Assembly (NCBI GenBank): GCA_035995205.1
Contig: DASYKS010000111.1
Span: 3,128 to 67,127, forward strand
Length of the DNA: 64,000 bases
Origin: DASYKS01 sp035995205
GTDB lineage: Bacteria > Acidobacteriota > Thermoanaerobaculia > Multivoradales > UBA5704
Direction: 5' to 3'
Under the pieces are notes generated by a model. The model saw only the letters and a program-made list of their open reading frames with translations. It made no database searches and was not told where the DNA came from. The translations under genes were made by a program, and so were the position numbers. Below are positions 1 through 9,206 of this stretch, in pieces (positions within the stretch are counted from its first letter, which is position 1; each line of letters opens with the position of its first letter).

Positions 1-752
1 ATCTGTTCGATACCCGCCTCATCCCGAACCGAATACCAGCCTCGGACTTCAGGAGCGCTATAGGGATTGCCGTCCAGGGTGATCCGCACAATTTCGAGCT
101 CGCCCTCGGAACCCCATTGCACGTTACGCACGCCGAAGCGCGAGTTGCTCCACAACTGCCATCCGTCGAGGGCCTTTGCCGCCTCTAAGATCCCCGAGCG
201 AAGCGCCAAGCAAGCGTTTTTCATCTCCCCTGGATAGAATTTAACGAGCTCCGTGAAAATGAGGATGTCGACGCTAACCGCCAAGAGGTAGTTGTGAAGC
301 CCAATGGCCCCGAGATCCTTGAGCTCATCCGCTAGCGCAGATACTTCGGTTTCGGCGTCAACGATCCTGGATGCAGGCCCTAGGGGTGGTGGATTGTTCA
401 AGTGTTGACGCACCAGCTTCGTGACAGACGAGGCCAACTGGAGGGCATCTGCGGCCCCTCCGACGAAGTCCTTTCCTGGAGGGAAGTTCCGAAGGCCAGC
501 AGGCAGCAGACCAAACACCTCCTGCATCTGAAAGGCCAAGCCCTCGGGGCGCGGCGGGCCGACAAAGACGATGCCCAAGGTCTCAGGGCCGCGATTTGCG
601 AGGACTTCCGCGGTCATGAGCTGCACCAGAGTAAGCAGGAGTGACGTAGCGGGGGTGTTCAAAGGCACGACGATCGCGTCGTTCTTGGCCGCGAAAGCTC
701 CGAGGTACTGAGACAGTAGGCCGATCTCGACCCGTCGATCCCGTTCATCCAT
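1..752 (-). CDS. hypothetical protein, 3' end outside window
   Basis: The minus-strand frame opens at an ATG at 752, behind AAGGGAG, and stays open to the window edge for about 250 codons, so the C-terminus is missing. The protein starts MDERDRRVEIGLLSQYLG and has no signal peptide. It is a mixed helical sequence with a hydrophobic stretch after residue 25 (PLNTPATSLLLTLVQLM). I recognise no family. Codon use and third-position GC look like the neighbouring real genes. No partner gene is visible because the next gene downstream lies outside the window. Confidence 0.7.
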   Translation of the reverse strand, partial: MDERDRRVEIGLLSQYLGAFAAKNDAIVVPLNTPATSLLLTLVQLMTAEVLANRGPETLGIVFVGPPRPEGLAFQMQEVFGLLPAGLRNFPPGKDFVGGAADALQLASSVTKLVRQHLNNPPPLGPASRIVDAETEVSALADELKDLGAIGLHNYLLAVSVDILIFTELVKFYPGEMKNACLALRSGILEAAKALDGWQLWSNSRFGVRNVQWGSEGELEIVRITLDGNPYSAPEVRGWYSVRDEAGIEQ

Positions 753-1134
753 CTTGAACTCCCTTGACGCGCCAACAGGGCTGCGGGAGCTAGACGCGTC
801 GATTTGCTTCCTTAATTCAGTATACGGCGTCAGTATGGGCTTCTGCTAAAACTCCCCGGTGGGGCGTGCCCCGAGTAACGGGTCGAGCGCCGCTCCCGAG
901 TCCCCCGTCCCCGTGAATCTGCTGGCCAAAGCGCCCCGGGTGTGACCGTTGCACCGTTCAGAGTGTGACCGTTGCACCGTCCCCTCGGGCCTGGCAGCCC
1001 GAGGCCATGGCCGCGCTTTTCCAGTGCTTACCGCCGACAAGAAAGCGCCGGCCGGCCTTCCTTGGCCCGCCGGCTGTCTCGCCAATCGAATCGGGAATCA
1101 ACCTCTCGACGGCGGCTCCATTCCCTCGGAGAAC
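753..1134. other. intergenic region with a short direct repeat
   Basis: No gene is supported here. The 17-bp sequence TGTGACCGTTGCACCGT occurs at 941-957 and 964-980 (23-bp period). It could be a protein-binding site or the edge of a mobile element. Confidence 0.5.
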
Positions 1135-2511
1135 CTAGTTGTCGTCGGGACAGGCCGCCACACGCGGCACGTCGTCGGGGTCCTCGCCCGGCTCCGGAGC
1201 CCGGGCCGGGCGCGTTGCGCAGGTATCCCCGTACCAGAAGATCAGATTGCCCAGGTCCAAGCCGATGATCCGAACCTTCCAGATACCGGAAGGAAGCGAA
1301 GTGCCCGCAGTCACCCAGTCCGCATCGAAGATGGACGGCGAGGCCGCGCTCGCGATTAGGAACTGCTCCCACTCGAAGCTGCCCGAGGGATTGTCGTTGC
1401 GATAGGTATGGCCCTCCGGATCCGTCACCTCGTAACGAACGCAACCGATCCGATTCGGATCGCCCGGCTCGCCGCGACGGAACGCGTCGTACTGATTGTC
1501 GTCCGGGGGCATCCCGGAACCTTGCACCCCTTCGGCGTTGGCCCCGATCGTCGAGAACGGGAAGCCGGCGTAGTCGGCGGCGCTATCGGGATCGTCCTCG
1601 TCCGCACAGCCGTCGAGCGATACGCCAGAGGGGAACCCGACCGTCGAATCGGTGCCGAAATCGAAGTCGCCGTCGAACACGCGCAGCTCGGTCTCGCCGG
1701 GCGGAAGAGTAAAGAAGAGCTCGAACGTGCCGTCGTAGGTCGTGGGCGCAGTCAGGAACCCGCCTGGGGGCGGGAAGGTGCCGGGATAAAGGATCGGTCC
1801 GTCATTGAAGATCTGGCGGAACCCCCCCACCAAGCCGAACTGCCGGGTACGAAACGTCACCGGGTCGGAGGTCGCAATCTTCAGGTTGCTCTCGAGGATC
1901 TCGCCGACGTCGCAGGCCCCGTCGAGCGCGATCACCAGGTTGTAGAAGTAGTTTCCGCTCGGTGCCTGCGCAATCGCCGAAGTGGAGACCGTCAGGTCCC
2001 ACCACTCATTGTCCGGCATCGTGGCCGACGACGAGACCCAGAGCGGGCCGCGGGTCGGATTGATCGCATTGCCGGCCCAGGTACCGATCAAGTCGCCGGG
2101 CGCGGTGCTGCCGGTGTGCGAGGGATCGGCGTACAACGAGAAGATCAGCTGCCGTGCCCCCATGTCCCAGTGCTTCTTGGCCGAGCCGTCGACCTGGTCC
2201 GTGTCTCCGTCGAAGATGTTGAGATCGAACAATGTGGTTGCCGACGGCGCGGTCAGAGCGAGGGAAACCGGTTGCTCGAACGTCTCGATGCCCGCGCAGG
2301 CGAAACCGAGAAACCGCCCGTCCTTAACGCTCTGCGAGGGGAAGGCGGCGAACGTACCGCTCCCCGACAGGCTATTCGCAACGCCGAGGCTCTGCGACGG
2401 GGAGGCGGCGAACGGCCCACTCGCCGGCTGACCGTTCGCAACGCCGAGGCCCAGAAGGGTCCCGATCGCCGAAATGACTGCGTATCGTCTCATGCTGCTC
2501 TGAGTTCTCAT
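1135..2511 (-). CDS. secreted protein, paralogue of the next gene
   Basis: 458 residues with an N-terminal signal peptide (hydrophobic ISAIGTLLGLGVANG), so exported. The body is acidic and Asp/Gly-rich, with short beta-type motifs such as FDGDFDFGTD and YDGTFELFFTLPPGETELRVFDGD. It aligns end to end with the 2607-4358 product but lacks that protein's C-terminal domain. Two adjacent 20-residue blocks (LGVANGQPASGPF.. and LGVANSLSGSGTF.., each ending PSQS) show a 60-bp tandem duplication right after the signal peptide. Start could be 2511 or the ATG at 2493. No enzymatic motif was recognised; likely a surface or periplasmic protein. Confidence 0.8.
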   Translation of the reverse strand: MRTQSSMRRYAVISAIGTLLGLGVANGQPASGPFAASPSQSLGVANSLSGSGTFAAFPSQSVKDGRFLGFACAGIETFEQPVSLALTAPSATTLFDLNIFDGDTDQVDGSAKKHWDMGARQLIFSLYADPSHTGSTAPGDLIGTWAGNAINPTRGPLWVSSSATMPDNEWWDLTVSTSAIAQAPSGNYFYNLVIALDGACDVGEILESNLKIATSDPVTFRTRQFGLVGGFRQIFNDGPILYPGTFPPPGGFLTAPTTYDGTFELFFTLPPGETELRVFDGDFDFGTDSTVGFPSGVSLDGCADEDDPDSAADYAGFPFSTIGANAEGVQGSGMPPDDNQYDAFRRGEPGDPNRIGCVRYEVTDPEGHTYRNDNPSGSFEWEQFLIASAASPSIFDADWVTAGTSLPSGIWKVRIIGLDLGNLIFWYGDTCATRPARAPEPGEDPDDVPRVAACPDDN

Positions 2512-2606
2512 GGCAATAGTCTTTCTGCGATGCGCCTCTTAGGGCATCACGCGCTTCGTTGTCCTGTAGGTAAGGCGAAAGAACGTACCGGAAGGGATTT
2601 CCGGGG

Positions 2607-4358
2607 TCAGTGTGGATTCCCACCGCCCCCGTTGCCGCTCTCTATCGTGGCCCTCTGGAAAAGGGCGAGCTCGCGGCTCACGTAGCCGAAGCCGTCGCTC
2701 ATCGAGTTGCTCTTGTTCAGCGAGCGCATCGAGGACTCTCCGCCCGTCGTCGACACCATGCCGGCCAGTGGCTGATCGAGGCCGAAGTTGCTCTTTGCAA
2801 TCCGTACTTCGTACTTGCCGGGAGCGTCCACTCCGAAGCAGGAGAGCCCGGTCGTATCGGAGCCCTCATTACTCGCCACGCACGCCGCCCAGTTCGGGCT
2901 CGTTGAGTCGCCGGTGCGCGCCGTGGCGAGCACCGCGTTGTCGCTTGGGCGTACCAATTCCATCAACACTCCGGCAATGCCTTTTCCCTGGGCATCCGGA
3001 GTTCCCGCCCAGACGAAGTCGCCCAAGAGGAAGGTCGACAGCTCCGGGCAGGCCGCCGCTCGCGGCACGTCGTTCGGGTCTTCTTCCGGCAGTGCCTCGC
3101 GGGCTGGGCGCGTCGAGCAGGTCTCCGCCTCCCAGAAGCTCGGATTGGACACGTCCAGGCCAATGATCTTGACCGTCCAGATGCCCGGAGGAAGCGTCGC
3201 GCCGGAATACACGTGGTCTGCGGCACCCGCAGCGGTCGAAGCGGAGCTCGCGATCAGGAACTGTTCCCACTCGGAGTTGCCCGAGGGGTTGTCGTTGAAA
3301 TAGGTGTTGCTCTCCGGGTCCCCCACCTCATAACGAACGCAACCCACCGCGTTGGGATCGCCCAGCTCGCCGCGGCGGAGGTCATCGAGGGGATTGTCAT
3401 CGGGAGGCGAGCCGGGGCCCTGGGCTCCCTCCGGGTTTGCCCCAGAGGTGTCAAAGGGGAATCCGGCATATGTCGAATCGGTATCCGGGTCGTCCTCGTC
3501 GACGCACGCGTCCAGAACGACCTCCGAAGGGTTACCGGCGAGAGTGTCGGTCCCGAAATCGAAGTCGCCGTCGAACAGGCGGAGCTCGGTCTCACCGGCG
3601 GGAAGAGAGAGAAAGAGCTCGAACGTGCCGTCGTAGGTCACCGCGACCGGGGCGGAGCCGCTGGTGAGCGGCGCCGCAGCCGGCACGGCCGGGCCGGCGA
3701 GCGGATCGTCGTCCATCGATTGGCAGGTTTCACCCACCACACTGAATCGCGCGATTTGGAAAGTGACCGGGTCAGACACCGCGATCTTTAGGTTGCTCTC
3801 CAATTGCTCGTTCGCCGCGCAGTCCCCGTCGATTTCAATCACGAAGTTGTAGAAGTAGTTGCCGCTCGGAGCTTGGGCGATCGCGGAGTTGGTAACGGTC
3901 ACCGCCCACCAGTCATTATCCGGCATCGCCGCGGATGAAGCGGTCCAGAAGGAGCCGCTGGTCGCATTGTCCGCATTTCCGAGCCACTCGCCGAGAAGGT
4001 TTTCCGGCGCGGTGCTGCCCAGACGAAGTGGATCGGCATACAGCGAGAACTTCAGCTGGCGGTCGCCGCCATCCCAATGTCGCTTGCTATAGGCGTCGAC
4101 CCTCGCGGTATCGCCGTCGAACACATTGAGGTCGAAAGTCGTAGTCGCCGCCGGCGCGGCGAGCGCGACTTGGGTTCCCTGTTCCATTGTCTCGGGGCCG
4201 GAGCAGCCGAAGGTGAGAAATCGTGCGTCCACAATGCTCTGCGACGGAAATGCCGCGAAGGGTCCAGTTCCCAGCTGGGCTCTAGCAGTACCGAGACCCA
4301 GCAGGATTACAAGCGCCGAGCAAAGGAAAACCTCAGTGAGCTTCCATGGAGCTTTCAT
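2607..4358 (-). CDS. secreted protein with C-terminal SdrD B-like domain
   Basis: About 583 residues. The ATG at 4358 (MKAPWKLTEVFL) is preferred because a purine-rich AAGGGA precedes it and a signal peptide ending near ARAQ follows directly. Residues 30-440 match the paralogue at 1135-2511. The last 140 residues add a module starting LLGDFVWAGTPDAQGKGIAG and containing ELVRPSD and YEVRI, which fits the SdrD B/Cna B-type immunoglobulin-like repeats of adhesins. Probably an exported surface protein; ligand unknown. The gene follows its paralogue's promoter region in the same direction, so this is a tandem duplication. Confidence 0.8.
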   Translation of the reverse strand: MKAPWKLTEVFLCSALVILLGLGTARAQLGTGPFAAFPSQSIVDARFLTFGCSGPETMEQGTQVALAAPAATTTFDLNVFDGDTARVDAYSKRHWDGGDRQLKFSLYADPLRLGSTAPENLLGEWLGNADNATSGSFWTASSAAMPDNDWWAVTVTNSAIAQAPSGNYFYNFVIEIDGDCAANEQLESNLKIAVSDPVTFQIARFSVVGETCQSMDDDPLAGPAVPAAAPLTSGSAPVAVTYDGTFELFLSLPAGETELRLFDGDFDFGTDTLAGNPSEVVLDACVDEDDPDTDSTYAGFPFDTSGANPEGAQGPGSPPDDNPLDDLRRGELGDPNAVGCVRYEVGDPESNTYFNDNPSGNSEWEQFLIASSASTAAGAADHVYSGATLPPGIWTVKIIGLDVSNPSFWEAETCSTRPAREALPEEDPNDVPRAAACPELSTFLLGDFVWAGTPDAQGKGIAGVLMELVRPSDNAVLATARTGDSTSPNWAACVASNEGSDTTGLSCFGVDAPGKYEVRIAKSNFGLDQPLAGMVSTTGGESSMRSLNKSNSMSDGFGYVSRELALFQRATIESGNGGGGNPH

Positions 4359-4629
4359 CGAATATCCCTTCTGCCATCGACTGGCAGGCACCTTAGGCTT
4401 TCCCGGCGGGAGTGCTGGAGAAGTTGAAAGGGCCGCAGCAATGACTTGCCGATGTTCACTCCGGCGAGACCAAGGTAAGTCGCGTCGAATAAATGCAACC
4501 TAGGCTTATTTCGAAATAAAAGCAAACGTCAAAAATGACGTCAGGATTTAATGTTCCGCCCTTTTGGCATTGATTCCACAAGTACGTAAATGGAAAGTAC
4601 CCCGATGAAGGACGGTACTTGTTTAGCTT

Positions 4630-4711
4630 CCTCAAATCGGTAGGAAGTGCCGCGACAAAAGAGGGTATTTCCTCAAATCGGTAGAAAATGCCGCGCTGAA
4701 CGAGCGGTACT
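4630..4711. repeat. two-copy 41-bp tandem repeat
   Basis: The units at 4630-4670 and 4671-4711 share CCTCAAATCGGTAG, then TGCCGCG about 5 bases further on, and differ in the tail. They lie in the AT-rich intergenic stretch. Function unknown; an operator or decayed origin is possible. Confidence 0.6.
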
Positions 4712-4730
4712 GATTCGGCTTTCTCAGCGT

Positions 4731-4830
4731 GCCCCGCGCTTTTGCCCGGGTCGGGCTCTGCGGTACATCTCCGGTCCTCCGCCATGAAACCGGCGTCCGG
4801 TTCGGGGATTCCCCTTCGATCCCTCACGCG
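4731..4830 (+). repeat. dispersed ~95-bp element, copy A
   Basis: Shares GGTCGGGCTCT, CATCTCCG, TCCTCCGCC, CGTCCGGTTCG and CGATCCCTCACGC, in order and spacing, with 47605-47702. Both copies lie upstream of plus-strand genes, so a shared promoter, operator or structured leader is plausible. Confidence 0.6.
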
Positions 4831-5211
4831 CCGCGGCGGCGAAGCCGGCGCGGGCCGCGCACTCCGTGCGCCTTTTCTTCCCGGTTCTCGGGCAAGGGTC
4901 GGGGTGTGGCCCATCGCCCGAGGCGACGCCTACCGCGTCACTCGCTACGTCAAAAGCCACCGGGTGGACGCGGCCTCCGGGGGCCGCAATTTAGAAGCGA
5001 AAAGCACCTTTTTGGCCCTCCTGGTTTTCATTGTCCGCGGCGGGGCTCGCCACGCAAGGCCAAGCCCTACGGGCGCACTGCGTGCGGCCTTGACGTGGCG
5101 ATTCCGGCCGCGGAAGGCGCTTCGCGCTTCCTTTTTTTGAACTCAGGAAGGGCCAAAAAGAAATTCCCTTAAGGGAAGAACCAACAACGCCACACCGGGA
5201 GACCTCGAACC

Positions 5212-5679
5212 ATGAACGCGACCCGCACCGCCGCCCACCCGCTCGTTGCCACCCGTCCCCGCAGAGCCCGGCGCAAGGAGAGGCATTTCCACTTCGGGGG
5301 CCATGGCTTTACGTTTGATTACGGGTTCCTCTCCGAGGATTTCGACCCCAGCCAGCTTTCGGAAAGCCATGGCTACTACCGTCTGCCGGTCGAGATCGAG
5401 GACCGCGACCCTTTCACGGACCAGGTCGATGCCTGGGTGCTCACGATCCCCGCCTCGATTCTCACTCCCCGCCGGCGTGCTCGGCTTCGGCCCTCGGCCG
5501 AGGTGCTTTTCGTCGCTCATCTCTTCTACCCGGACAATGACCCGTTGGACGGAGACCTCGACCTCTATGGTGTTCCCGTCGATTCTGACGGGCTTCGGGC
5601 GCAGGTTGTTCGGTTCGCGGTTGTGACGGCCGGCCGCCGTGCGCGAACGCGGTATGTGCGGCACTGGATGCGGGATTGA
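5212..5679 (+). CDS. hypothetical protein, probably cytoplasmic
   Basis: 155 residues with no signal peptide and no membrane segment. The N-terminal 25 residues are basic (PRRARRKERHFHF). The middle contains an acidic, beta-rich segment (YYRLPVEIEDRDPFTDQVDAW), and the C-terminus is Arg-rich. I recognise no family. The stop lies inside copy one of a 69-bp-period duplication that repeats the last 15 codons downstream. The gene stands alone on the plus strand, and the ~95-bp dispersed element lies 380 bp upstream. Confidence 0.6.
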   Translation: MNATRTAAHPLVATRPRRARRKERHFHFGGHGFTFDYGFLSEDFDPSQLSESHGYYRLPVEIEDRDPFTDQVDAWVLTIPASILTPRRRARLRPSAEVLFVAHLFYPDNDPLDGDLDLYGVPVDSDGLRAQVVRFAVVTAGRRARTRYVRHWMRD

Positions 5680-5756
5680 TCGAGAAGTGCGCTTCCCGCC
5701 GTCCGCCGTGCGAGAACGCGGAATGTGCGGCACTGGCGTAAGGATTGACCGAACAA
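5634..5756. repeat. imperfect 69-bp-period duplication of a gene 3' end
   Basis: CCGCCGTGCG.GAACGCGG.ATGTGCGGCACTGG..GGATTGA.CGA occurs at 5634 and again at 5703. The first copy is the 3' end of the gene at 5212 and the second is non-coding. Confidence 0.7.
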
Positions 5757-5842
5757 TGGAGCCGCGCCGGCCGATCGGCCGGCGCGGGCGTCATTCCTTG
5801 CCGGCGCCCGTGTTCGAGCTGACGGGCTCCGCCGTCCGCATT

Positions 5843-6964
5843 TCAGTCATCGAATATCTCTGTACATCCGCCGTGGTCGTCTACTCCGTCTCGACAACAG
5901 CCGCCGGTTGGGGTAACCGCCCCGCAGCAACTCCAGTGACGTATTTCAGGAGTGTCGCGGTTCCAGGTTCGTACGCACGAGAGAGGCTGGCAGCACACCG
6001 CACCCCGCGCGTCGTCCCCGCAGGAATCGGCCACACCCTTGCATTCTTGACACACGTTTTCAATAGTGCAGGCGTCCGCGCGATCACTGCACGCGCCGCC
6101 CGCGCAACACCACTCGCCACGCCCTCCACAGACATTGCACATCCCGCTTTGACAGACGAAGCCGGCATTGCATGTCGTTCCTAAGCAGCACTCCTGCCCG
6201 CCTCTGCCGCAGAGGATCGTCCTGCATCTGCCCCCCTCCCCCTCCCGGTCGAGTCTGGTCCCCGGACAGCACATGCCGCCCGCCGACGGCCTCTGCCCGT
6301 CTTCGCTACAGGGAGCACAGGTCGTCGTGGACCCGGCCCCCCCTTCTGTCGGCAAGCAGCGGTCGGTCATCAATTCGCACTCGCCGTCAGACCCGCACAA
6401 GCGCTTGCAGACTTTCTCTTCGGCTGAGCGCCCAGGTCTGCAGCTCGTGCCAGGCTCGCAGCGCCGGCAGCTTGCCGGGCTTCCGAAGAAGTCGTCATCG
6501 CAAGGCTGGCCCTCGCGAACGGGCGCTACGCACTCAAAATCGTGGCCCGGGATATGCGCTGTGTCGGTCCGGCAAGTGTCGGGAGCACAGAAGAGGCCTT
6601 GCGCACAAAAGACACTATCGGCAAGGCAGGGAAGCGCAAGGAAGGTTCCTTCGCCGCAAATGCCGAACCTGGGGTAGATACTGGGACGACAGGCATAGGG
6701 TTTCTCACAAACCGTAATCCGCTCTCCTGGCCGCGCGCTGCAAGGATCCATCATGCAGTCCCGCCCGAGACCTACGATTTCGTCGATACACTTGTTGATG
6801 CAGACCCGTGTCCCTGCCCCTTCTGTAGGGTCCGGACAGCGATCCGCAAGGCCGTGGCCCGGACGTGTCGTCCTCGGCGTTACGATGTAGCTCTCCCCGG
6901 CACACCCGGACAGCAAAGCGAGCAAGGCAGAACAGAAGAACGCCGTCTTCGCGCTTGTGAGCAT
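5843..6964 (-). CDS. large Cys-rich lipoprotein
   Basis: About 373 residues. Start chosen at the ATG at 6964, six bases after GGAGG. The N-terminus is a lipoprotein signal (FFCSALLALLSGC, lipobox LSGC), so the mature protein is probably anchored to a membrane on its periplasmic or outer face. More than 45 Cys residues occur in short CC, CxxC and CxxxC clusters (CCLGTTC, CCAGGAC, CCQPLSC), resembling the disulfide-rich tandem modules found in many myxobacterial and acidobacterial surface proteins. No catalytic motif was seen. Upstream spacing and a lone position suggest a monocistronic unit. Confidence 0.8.
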   Translation of the reverse strand: MLTSAKTAFFCSALLALLSGCAGESYIVTPRTTRPGHGLADRCPDPTEGAGTRVCINKCIDEIVGLGRDCMMDPCSARPGERITVCEKPYACRPSIYPRFGICGEGTFLALPCLADSVFCAQGLFCAPDTCRTDTAHIPGHDFECVAPVREGQPCDDDFFGSPASCRRCEPGTSCRPGRSAEEKVCKRLCGSDGECELMTDRCLPTEGGAGSTTTCAPCSEDGQRPSAGGMCCPGTRLDREGEGGRCRTILCGRGGQECCLGTTCNAGFVCQSGMCNVCGGRGEWCCAGGACSDRADACTIENVCQECKGVADSCGDDARGAVCCQPLSCVRTWNRDTPEIRHWSCCGAVTPTGGCCRDGVDDHGGCTEIFDD

Positions 6965-7051
6965 CACGCACCTCCACAGGTATCTCGCCCGAAGAAGGTA
7001 CCGACCCTAAGCATCTTTGCGTTATCGGGTAAAAACCTGACCTGACGCGCC

Positions 7052-7483
7052 TTACTGCTTCAGGGGTTTCAGCCACGGCAGCGTCGGGACTCGCCGCCAA
7101 AAACAGGTGTGTTGCGTCCGCAACCTCGGTCGACCCGCATCGTCTTGATCCCAGGTCGCCACGAGCCACTCCTCCAGACCTGGATTCGCCGGCAATAGGT
7201 CGAAGGAGGCTACATCCAGGTGGAGCGCGTACGGGGACTGGCTGCCATCCTCCCATAGGATCTCCACCGCCTCCGCCAGCTGTTGCGCCGGCCAAGGACC
7301 GCGCGACAGCAACGCGTACTGCGCGCTGGCCACCTCCTCTGGAAGCTCTCGGAGTTGCGGCGGCAGAAGCACACGGACCGCTCCGGCGTTCACCGAGGCG
7401 TATACCTTCCCCGCTCGCGCCAGGTCGCTCGTCCAATAGGAAGACTCCACAATCGCTTGTCCTTCGTTCGTCGTCTTGATCAT
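7052..7483 (-). CDS. hypothetical protein, 143 residues
   Basis: Starts MIKTTNEGQAIVESSYWTSD with GAGGGA upstream. It has a compact mixed sequence, no signal peptide, and one Cys near the end (QHTCFWRRVP). It looks like a soluble single-domain protein. I do not recognise the family. It is separated from the Cys-rich lipoprotein gene by about 87 bp in tandem orientation (downstream of it) and could be read from its own promoter in 7484-7800. Confidence 0.65.
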   Translation of the reverse strand: MIKTTNEGQAIVESSYWTSDLARAGKVYASVNAGAVRVLLPPQLRELPEEVASAQYALLSRGPWPAQQLAEAVEILWEDGSQSPYALHLDVASFDLLPANPGLEEWLVATWDQDDAGRPRLRTQHTCFWRRVPTLPWLKPLKQ

Positions 7484-7932
7484 GCCGACAATCCCTCATC
7501 TCTTTCGATCAGATCGTACCTACTTCAGCTATTCTTTCGATTCTCTCAACTGATTCCTACACGTTTTCTCAATCCCCCATTAGGACTACCTCCAGAGCCT
7601 CGATCCTAAAGGAATCCTCCTCTCCGGACGGCTTGGGGCCTAGCCCCTACCTGTAGCAGCCGGGCGGTGCCTGTTCGGGCCGCCCGTTGAGCCTCCCGTC
7701 CGACCCAGGCCGCGTCAGCAGAAGCCAAGAGTAACAAAGGGACTGACTCAGGCGCCTACCTTGGGTCGGTGGCATGGTCGCAAATGGTTGATCCCTTTAT
7801 CGACCTTGTCGCGAGCATTCGCGCCGACAAGTCGCAGCGAACCGGGGTGTCGTAGCAGCCTCAGTAAGGGCATTCACCAACGTCACCGACCGGTTGACGT
7901 GCGATCGCCCGCCTTTTAGGGGGAATCGAGCC
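7484..7932. other. intergenic region between divergent genes
   Basis: No gene supported. It is moderately AT-rich near 7500-7580, consistent with divergent promoters for the genes at 7483 (minus) and 7933 (plus). Nothing further recognised. Confidence 0.5.
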
Positions 7933-8693
7933 ATGAAATTCGTCAGGTTATTGATCGGCTTCGCCGCAATCGCTGTCTTGCCCGTGTTCGTGCTGGCCCA
8001 GACGCCCGATCCGCCGACGCCCCCGCCCAAGAAGATCAAGGGTGCGATCAAACCCACGCCGGGCGAGACACCGACGCCCTCGGCCCCCCCTGGGGGGCGG
8101 CCGCCCCCCATCAAGATCTCGCCGTCCGGACTGAGCACGGCCAGGCCAGGGGGCCGGGCACTACCGCCGATCAAGTTGCCAAATCCGAACAACGCCAAGT
8201 TTGATGCCGCGCTGGCCGAACCGTTCGCCCCGCAGGTGTTTCAGTGGCAGGCTGGCGCGCCGCCTAATGTGCTAGTGCCGGCGGCGACGCATATCTGTCT
8301 GTTGACGGGCATCTCGGGCGATTTCGCAGGGTCTGGTGAGCGGATCGCGCTGTACGTTGACAATGGTGCTCCGGGGGGGCCGCGATGGACATTGAACGGC
8401 ACGAGCGGCCAGCCGCAGCTACGCGCCACGGCGACCTGCGTCGCCAAGGCGAAGTTCGTCCACTCGTCAAGTTCCGCACGCAGGGCGGCCGCATAAACAA
8501 TACCGGTCCGGCCACCTTCGCGATCGCCCTGGCCAACGAATCGTTCGGCGATCTCACCAATCTGTTCGGAGGCCCGCCCTTTATGGCCGGCGGTACCAGC
8601 ACGTGGCTGACCCCGGTCGACGAGGCGATCTGCGGGCTTGTCAACGTTCGCGGCGCGGTCATCGGATGGCTGGCCTTCAAGTTTGTCGTCTAG
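7933..8693 (+). pseudogene. secreted proline-rich protein, probably frameshifted
   Basis: ATG at 7933 follows GGGGGA. A signal peptide (LLIGFAAIAVLPVFVLA) leads into a Pro-rich linker (DPPTPPPKK, PPGGRPPPIK) and a C-terminal domain with CLLTGISGDFAG.GERI and ATCVAK. That frame stops at 8496 in a basic tail. A second frame that opens near 8460 continues naturally (NNTGPATFAIALANESFGD ... EAICGLVNVRGA) to a stop at 8693. One indel around 8455-8475 would join both into a protein of about 250 residues with two matching Cys-containing halves. Either the gene is broken or the assembly has an error. Confidence 0.6.
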
Positions 8694-9085
8694 AAGGGGC
8701 CGGGACCCAGACCAGGACTCCCCGTGGGCCGGGCGAAGGCTCGATCGATTTCGGCTACCCGAGGGCCAAGGAATAGTCCCCGACGAACTCTGCGGGGTCT
8801 GGCTGTCCGAGAGACCGTGATGGCCAGTCTAATCCGCCGGGGAGCCGAGCTCGTCGAGCTGGCGATGCCACGAGCGAAAGGAGCCTCGCGAAGGAGGACC
8901 GCCGGGAGCAGGAACCAGCGGCTCCCGAAGGAGGCGAGGATCAGCCAGAAGCCCACCAGCAGCGCACCGAACAGGCCGCGAGCCCACGCTTCCCACGGCT
9001 CCAGACCGGGACAGCCCGTCTTGCGGAGTTCGAACGCATCCGGATCTAGCCGAGCTAGCTCGATGGCGAGCCAATAGAAGCGCAT
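8690..9085 (-). CDS. possible small membrane protein
   Basis: An open frame of 131 codons with one strong hydrophobic segment (ARGLFGALLVGFWLILASFG), preceded by a short cytoplasmic region (AIELARLDPDAFELRKTGC). The C-terminal half is Arg-rich and low in complexity and may not be coding. No clear ribosome binding site precedes the start. Unknown function; the first 70 codons look more genuine than the rest. Confidence 0.35.
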   Translation of the reverse strand: MRFYWLAIELARLDPDAFELRKTGCPGLEPWEAWARGLFGALLVGFWLILASFGSRWFLLPAVLLREAPFARGIASSTSSAPRRIRLAITVSRTARPRRVRRGLFLGPRVAEIDRAFARPTGSPGLGPGPF

Positions 9086-9206
9086 ATCTTGCCGAGCTAG
9101 AGAGGATCCTCCAAAGCATTTCTCCTAGCGAGCGGCGGGCATCTTGATTGCACTCCCGCCCATTTCGTTCAGCTTTTTGCTGATGACCATCCCTAAGGAG
9201 ATTGCC

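Larger units (their letters stand above)
4359..5211. other. long intergenic region with repeats, no gene supported
   Basis: 4500-4700 is unusually AT-rich for this molecule. It holds two near-identical 41-bp units starting CCTCAAATCGGTAG at 4630 and 4671. 4731-4830 is one copy of a roughly 95-bp element that recurs at 47605-47702. The rest (4830-5205) is GC-rich and contains no convincing reading frame. It presumably carries the promoter of the gene at 5212. Confidence 0.55.

Noticed and set aside
1408..2685. 425-codon plus-strand frame opposite the secreted protein
   Set aside because: The opposite strand has a signal peptide and a paralogue; this frame has neither a motif nor a ribosome site.
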